Assembly: GCA_002508425.1 (NCBI GenBank)
Contig: DAKU01000051.1
Coordinates: 1-9,005, forward strand
Direction: 5' to 3'
DNA length: 9,005 bases
Source: Methanosarcinaceae archaeon UBA470
GTDB taxonomy: Archaea; Halobacteriota; Methanosarcinia; Methanosarcinales; Methanosarcinaceae
In this document: in pieces, positions 5,552 through 9,005 of the stretch
Layout: every line of letters begins with the position of its first letter
Position numbering within the stretch: position 1 is the stretch's first letter
Translations under genes and position numbers: made by a program
The notes under the pieces: generated by a model
Seen by the model: only the letters and a program-made list of their open reading frames with translations
What the model was told of the DNA's origin: nothing
The model's database searches: none

Positions 5552-6406
5552 ATGCTAGGGACTTCAAAGTCTGCAGAAATGCAGCAAAGCGTTAGTGAAG
5601 AAAATGCATCTAATACCGAAAAAGATGCACCCAATCTCTATGATATTATCCGGGAAAATATACCTCAAGAAAATAAAACAGTTGCTGAGAATATTGCAAG
5701 TTCTGGCATATCAAGTACAGGTATTTCAGTTCTTGATAGGAGCATAGGAGGAGGATTACCTTGCGGTTCAATGATTTATGTTTCAGCGGATCCATCCGGT
5801 ATGTCCGAGATCTTCCTATACCAATTTACTCAAGCAAGAAAGACATATTATTTCACCACTAGTCGCAGACCTAAATATGTACTCAGGGACATAATGAACC
5901 TTAACTTTGATATTAAAAACATAATTTTTATCGACGTTTATAGTGAGTATTACCTTGCGCCTTCAGGTGAAATGGTAGATAATGTAGGAAATGACTATGC
6001 AGATACCAAGCTGCTTGAGTTCGTAGAATACAACTTGAAGAACATCAGGAATGATGATCAAGGAGGAGATATTAACCTTGTTTTTGATAACTTCTCATTT
6101 TTCATGAACCTGCATGTGAGTCAGGGATTAGTCAAAAGACTTATCAATATCATATATGAGGTTAGCAAAGAGACAGGTGCACTTACATACCTCTATGGTT
6201 TAAAAGGAAGCCATCCCGAAAATATGGAAAATGATATACTTAATTCTGCAGATGTCATCTTTGAGATATCCCTTGACAGAGGAGCCGATAAGATAGTGAA
6301 CAAGCTTGCCATTCCTAAAATGAGGGGCATGCTGCCCACTGCCGAGGTAATCAAATTCAAGATATGCGATGGCATTCAGATCGATACATCCAAGGATATT
6401 GCATAA
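5552..6406 (+). CDS. KaiC/RadA-family protein with degenerate Walker A (probable pseudo-ATPase)
   Basis: This 284-residue soluble protein has about 50 polar residues, then a RecA-type core. T56-G-I-S-V-L-D-R-S-I-G-G-G-L is the typical KaiC/RAD55 entry, followed by a strand and the P-loop position. Where active relatives have G-D-P-G-S-G-K-T, this protein has A79-D-P-S-G-M-S-E86, so the lysine and the following hydroxyl residue are gone. Walker B is partly kept (N175-L-V-F-D179). The last strands and a K-M-R-G hairpin near 256-259 fit the family. ATP hydrolysis by the usual mechanism looks unlikely. A sensory, scaffold or partner-binding role is inferred from other KaiC-like archaeal proteins. 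AGAGGG lies 7 bases before the ATG. It is divergent from the helicase gene and ends 2 bases from the convergent phosphorylase gene. Confidence 0.85.
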   Translation: MLGTSKSAEMQQSVSEENASNTEKDAPNLYDIIRENIPQENKTVAENIASSGISSTGISVLDRSIGGGLPCGSMIYVSADPSGMSEIFLYQFTQARKTYYFTTSRRPKYVLRDIMNLNFDIKNIIFIDVYSEYYLAPSGEMVDNVGNDYADTKLLEFVEYNLKNIRNDDQGGDINLVFDNFSFFMNLHVSQGLVKRLINIIYEVSKETGALTYLYGLKGSHPENMENDILNSADVIFEISLDRGADKIVNKLAIPKMRGMLPTAEVIKFKICDGIQIDTSKDIA

Positions 6407-6408
6407 GA

Positions 6409-7212
6409 TCAGAGTATTCCGTCTTCTATTGCACTATTGCAAAGACAGTCCCTTTTTGCGGGCATGTATGCTGCAATTAAATGCAATAGTTCAAAAATGA
6501 ATTCTTTTTTGGAGACAAGTATATCCAGTACCTCAGTTGCCGTCGGCCTGGCACTTTCAATCCCAGAAGCCATATTTGTTACCAGGCATACAGACGCATA
6601 ACAGAGCTGCATCTCTTTAGCAAGTACTACTTCAGGTACACCGGTCATACCCACAACATCAGCATAATTACTCAGCATGCGGATCTCAGCCTTAGTCTCG
6701 AACCTGGGACCTTCGGTACAGGCATATATCACATCAGCGGTCTCAACTCCTTTTTCTTTCAGGATAGACCTTATCAGAGAACGAAGCTGGAGACAATAAG
6801 GTTCTGACATATCTGCATGTACAGTTATATCTTCAAAGAAGGTGGAGGGCCGCTTATGAGTGAAATCTATAAAATCATAAGGTAAGACCATACTTCCAAT
6901 TGGATGGCCATGCATCGTACCCACAGAGTTGATAGATATCACCCGGGAGATCCCTAATTGCTTTATTGCCATTATAATAGCACGAAAATTGATCTTATGA
7001 GGCGGAACATGTCCACTATCTCCTGCATGTCTTGGAATGAACAATAAATTACTGCCTTCCATTTTCACAATGGAAGCCTCTACAGTACCATAGTCGGTTT
7101 TTACTGTAATCTGTGACTGGCCATCAAGGTGAGAGAAGCCCACACCACCTATGACAGCAAAGGAAAAATCTACATTAATCATGTATTCTTGATCCAATGT
7201 GCTTATAGTCAT
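6409..7212 (-). CDS. mtnP: S-methyl-5'-thioinosine phosphorylase-type purine nucleoside phosphorylase (MTAP family)
   Basis: This 267-residue enzyme belongs to the PNP/MTAP family, which splits methylthio-nucleosides with phosphate to give a purine and 5-methylthioribose 1-phosphate, salvaging the by-product of polyamine and SAM chemistry. Visible motifs are I21-G-G-V-G near the N-terminus, R61-H62 with P70-P-H-K-I for phosphate and ribose, T166-E-G-P-R-F-E-T173, G188-M-T190 and T212-N213. N213, where true MTAPs have aspartates, suggests a 6-oxopurine such as methylthioinosine or hypoxanthine nucleosides. This is inferred from family knowledge. The R-H to P-P-H loop (AGDSGHV) looks different from the common RHGxGHxxPPH. 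The ATG at 7212 has AAGGAG 7 bases upstream, inside the end of the DUF373 gene. The stops are 4 bases apart in an operon with DUF373. The symbol covers MTAP and MTIP alike. Confidence 0.92.
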   Translation of the reverse strand: MTISTLDQEYMINVDFSFAVIGGVGFSHLDGQSQITVKTDYGTVEASIVKMEGSNLLFIPRHAGDSGHVPPHKINFRAIIMAIKQLGISRVISINSVGTMHGHPIGSMVLPYDFIDFTHKRPSTFFEDITVHADMSEPYCLQLRSLIRSILKEKGVETADVIYACTEGPRFETKAEIRMLSNYADVVGMTGVPEVVLAKEMQLCYASVCLVTNMASGIESARPTATEVLDILVSKKEFIFELLHLIAAYMPAKRDCLCNSAIEDGIL

Positions 7213-7216
7213 CAAT

Positions 7217-8302
7217 TCACTCCTTAACCGGGCTGGCAGCTATCCTGATACCTGCAAGAGTTATAATGACAGCCAAGACTATAGAATAAATGAAATACTG
7301 AAGTCCTGTTACAAGAGAAAGCTGTGCGCCTTCAATTGCAGGATTGAACGCAAGTATATACGTAGTTGCTCCCCAAAACAGCAGTCCCATGGAAAAGGCA
7401 TAGAAAGAAGGCGATATCTGCCTAAAACTAAATTGCCCATGCAAGTATTTATCCATCATACGACCGAAATTGATTATGACCGCAGCTAATACCAGCCACC
7501 AGATTGAACTGTGTATGAACACAGTAGCCAGCGGAACCAATCCATGATACCATATCCCTCCATGGGTATAATATTGCCACAAGCGTACGAATCCCTGCAC
7601 AAAAGAAACAAAAATTATCAGCAACGCTGCAGTATGAGTTACAGCAATCAGTCTGCCCGTATGGAATGCATCTTTTATCTTGTTCCACATAACCGTGACA
7701 GTATCACCAAAACCACGGTACAGCATATACAAGCCAACCGCAGCAAGAATACCTATTATAGCTCCTTCAGGATAATTCGCCAATAGGAAGATGGAATATA
7801 TAAGAGATGCAAGTCCGAGTGGTACAAAAAACGTCTGAGAGATCTTAGGATCATTAAAAGCATGCTTTAGCACATAGTAGGTACTTTCAAGATTCTCGCT
7901 CTGTATAATCACTATGCGTTTGACAGAATTGATCTTTATCCTTGACTGAACTATAGGAAGAAGAGTTTCGTCCTCTGCTCCATCTGAAATGAAAATAGCG
8001 TTAGAAGCATGATACTTCTCCAGAACCTCATCAAGCTGATTGGAGATCTTCTGATCAGAAGTGATACCGACTCTCTTATCACCTGCAAAAGTTATGAGTT
8101 CAGCTTCCAATCCTTTTGCATGAAGCTCATCCAGTACTTTCACACCGCCAAAAATGGTATTGGAATCCGAATCTTCAGGATCGGCTATGGACAGAGCAAC
8201 AGCTGCTTTGATGTTTTCCTCTCTTCCTATAATGGGACTTAAGACCTTTGCCTTTTCACCAAGATCGTTATCCCTGTCTATACAAATGACCAGCGTATCC
8301 AT
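7217..8302 (-). CDS. DUF373 family integral membrane protein
   Basis: This 361-residue protein has two parts. Residues 1-150 are a soluble alpha/beta domain rich in acidic motifs: C7-I-D-R-D-N-D13, G26-R-E-E-N30, D41-P-E-D-S-D-S-N48 and S106-D-G-A-E-D-E112. These look able to bind metal or a phosphorylated ligand, which is inference. About six membrane helices follow (roughly 157-175, 179-197, 217-238, 252-278, 300-318, 332-352). DUF373 is a family found mainly in archaea with no function known to me. ATG at 8302 has a weak AGG 4 bases upstream and a TATA box about 31 bases upstream, so the leader would be only a few bases. The MTIP-type gene follows after 4 bases, so both are probably one transcript. 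The upstream mptE gene ends 73 bases before the start. Confidence 0.92.
   Translation of the reverse strand: MDTLVICIDRDNDLGEKAKVLSPIIGREENIKAAVALSIADPEDSDSNTIFGGVKVLDELHAKGLEAELITFAGDKRVGITSDQKISNQLDEVLEKYHASNAIFISDGAEDETLLPIVQSRIKINSVKRIVIIQSENLESTYYVLKHAFNDPKISQTFFVPLGLASLIYSIFLLANYPEGAIIGILAAVGLYMLYRGFGDTVTVMWNKIKDAFHTGRLIAVTHTAALLIIFVSFVQGFVRLWQYYTHGGIWYHGLVPLATVFIHSSIWWLVLAAVIINFGRMMDKYLHGQFSFRQISPSFYAFSMGLLFWGATTYILAFNPAIEGAQLSLVTGLQYFIYSIVLAVIITLAGIRIAASPVKE
7220..7225 (-). promoter_or_regulatory. ribosome binding site of the MTIP-type gene, inside the DUF373 coding end
   Basis: The minus strand reads AAGGAG, then TGAATTG, then ATG at 7212. The site overlaps the last lysine and glutamate codons of DUF373 and its TGA stop, which suggests coupled translation and rules out the downstream ATG near 7182 as the main start. 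Confidence 0.8.
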
Positions 8303-8329
8303 GGAACCTAATTCCTAATTGCTTAACAA

Positions 8330-8337
8330 AATATAAA
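8330..8337 (-). promoter_or_regulatory. TATA box of the DUF373-MTIP operon
   Basis: The minus strand reads TTTATATT, close to the methanogen TATA consensus. The predicted transcript start is near 8307, a few bases before the ATG at 8302. The operon therefore has its own promoter, separate from mptE. Confidence 0.55.
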
Positions 8338-8343
8338 TAAGTT

Positions 8344-8367
8344 CTCATGAAAATCGACATCATGGAG
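8344..8367. other. imperfect inverted repeat between mptE and the DUF373 promoter
   Basis: CTCATGA (8344-8350) pairs with TCATGGAG (8360-8367) except for one bulged G, around a 9-base loop. It lies directly upstream of the DUF373 TATA box and just past the mptE stop. It may be an operator or part of mptE termination, or chance. Confidence 0.25.
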
Positions 8368-8375
8368 CAGCCTAC

Positions 8376-9005
8376 TCAAAACTTGACCTCTAAAGAAGAA
8401 ATAAGCCTGCGGGCCCATTTCAATTTTTTCTTTTTGAATGGGGATACCACTGGGTCATCAAAAAAGAAACCTGCAAGTTTGATAGTTCCTGCACCAAACT
8501 CATAGGCTACATGCACAGCCCGGTCTCCATCAGTAAAACCACCGAAATTGAAAATATTATCCAGGGGAGCAGCCTGTGTGGAGCCTATTATGTTCTGCAA
8601 CCGTGGAACATACTTGAGAAGTCTGCCCATGTTGTCACCATGAGCATGGACGACTACAAGAGAACCATCCTTTGAAGCCTCGATCTCACGCTCCACGTCC
8701 CCATCCAGATCTGTAACTATAACATCCGGTGTCCTGCCAGCATCCATTACAACAGCTGCTGCACCGTCTGCTGCAATTACCACATATCTTTCAAGGTTTA
8801 ACCTATCAAGATCTTCGGCAAGGGTAGGAGCATTACCACAAACCAGGGTTTCTTTCCCATATATTAATTTCTTTAGAGCATCGGGCCCTGGCGAGGCTTT
8901 TTGGTCCAGCAGCTGTGAGAGAAGGAGAGCTGCCCTCTCATCCTCTTCCCTGCTGAAACCAAAGTCTTGAAGTATTTCCCTGTATACAGGTTCCCATATA
9001 ACGAA
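8376..9005 (-). CDS. mptE: 6-hydroxymethyl-7,8-dihydropterin pyrophosphokinase MptE (partial, N-terminus outside window)
   Basis: The reading frame is open from the window edge at 9005 to the stop at 8376, giving 209 visible residues. Only a few N-terminal residues seem to be missing, because the first visible residues (F-V-I-W-E-P-V-Y) match the usual family start. The DUF115/MptE core shows G-N-A-P near 57-60, A-D-G-A near 78-81, T-D-L-D-G-D near 98-103, an H-A-H-G-D-N segment, then G-G-F-T-D-G-D-R-A and a K-L-A-G-F tail. MptE transfers pyrophosphate from ATP to 6-hydroxymethyl-7,8-dihydropterin in tetrahydromethanopterin synthesis in the cytoplasm. Reading only from the GTG at 8783 would lose a third of the protein. 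The C-terminal tail is strongly basic (K-K-K-K-L-K). The gene lies 73 bases upstream of the DUF373 operon. Confidence 0.88.
   Translation of the reverse strand, partial: FVIWEPVYREILQDFGFSREEDERAALLLSQLLDQKASPGPDALKKLIYGKETLVCGNAPTLAEDLDRLNLERYVVIAADGAAAVVMDAGRTPDVIVTDLDGDVEREIEASKDGSLVVVHAHGDNMGRLLKYVPRLQNIIGSTQAAPLDNIFNFGGFTDGDRAVHVAYEFGAGTIKLAGFFFDDPVVSPFKKKKLKWARRLISSLEVKF

Noticed and set aside
7199..7489. Plus-strand open frame opposite the DUF373 gene
   Set aside because: It is an antisense shadow of a membrane-coding region with no domain.
8376..8783. A short MptE starting at GTG 8783
   Set aside because: The frame stays open to the window edge and the 74 residues before this GTG match the family's N-terminus, so the gene is longer and simply cut off by the window.
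1..9005. CRISPR array, insertion sequence or prophage
   Set aside because: I saw no regularly spaced direct repeats, transposase, integrase or terminal inverted repeats, and codon and base use look even across the genes.

Overview
The window is chromosomal DNA from a methanogen-type euryarchaeon, most likely a member of the Methanosarcinales. The evidence is an archaeal-type tRNA-Glu, an archaeal Sm-like protein, AT-rich TATA-type promoters, an archaeal DUF5814-type Ski2-like helicase, a DUF373 membrane protein, and the 3' part of mptE, which serves tetrahydromethanopterin synthesis. The genus-level guess rests on protein flavour, not on a search. There is no insertion sequence, prophage, CRISPR array or rRNA. 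The layout is ordinary dense archaeal core genome.

Bases 1-1381 carry minus-strand information-processing genes. Read in the direction of transcription they are a DUF3467 protein (1263-886), an Sm-like protein with a TTG start (767-543), a small winged-helix protein ending in a four-cysteine cluster that resembles RPC34/TFE-beta (506-144), and tRNA-Glu(UUC) (76-2).

Bases 1382-2918 are a plus-strand two-gene module. A membrane-anchored, PepSY-like protein with cysteine pairs overlaps a thioredoxin-CcdA/DsbD-type fusion that probably moves thiol reducing power across the membrane. A possible mRNA hairpin covers the ribosome binding site of the first gene.

Bases 2926-5403 encode, on the minus strand, a large SF2 helicase with a zinc-ribbon-like CxxC...CxxC and a second cysteine cluster near its C-terminus. 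It appears to be transcribed as a leaderless mRNA. Divergent from it, 5552-6406 encodes a KaiC/RadA-family protein whose Walker A loop has lost its lysine, so it is probably a pseudo-ATPase.

Bases 6409-9005 are all minus strand: mptE (partial at the window edge), then a DUF373 protein from its own promoter, then an S-methyl-5'-thioinosine phosphorylase-type enzyme that follows DUF373 after 4 bases and uses a ribosome binding site lying inside the end of the DUF373 gene. Both convergent gene pairs (2918/2926 and 6406/6409) have almost no intergenic space. The most interesting items are the RPC34/TFE-beta-like protein, the degenerate KaiC-like protein and the PepSY-like/CcdA-fusion redox pair. 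None of them is proven new from sequence alone.
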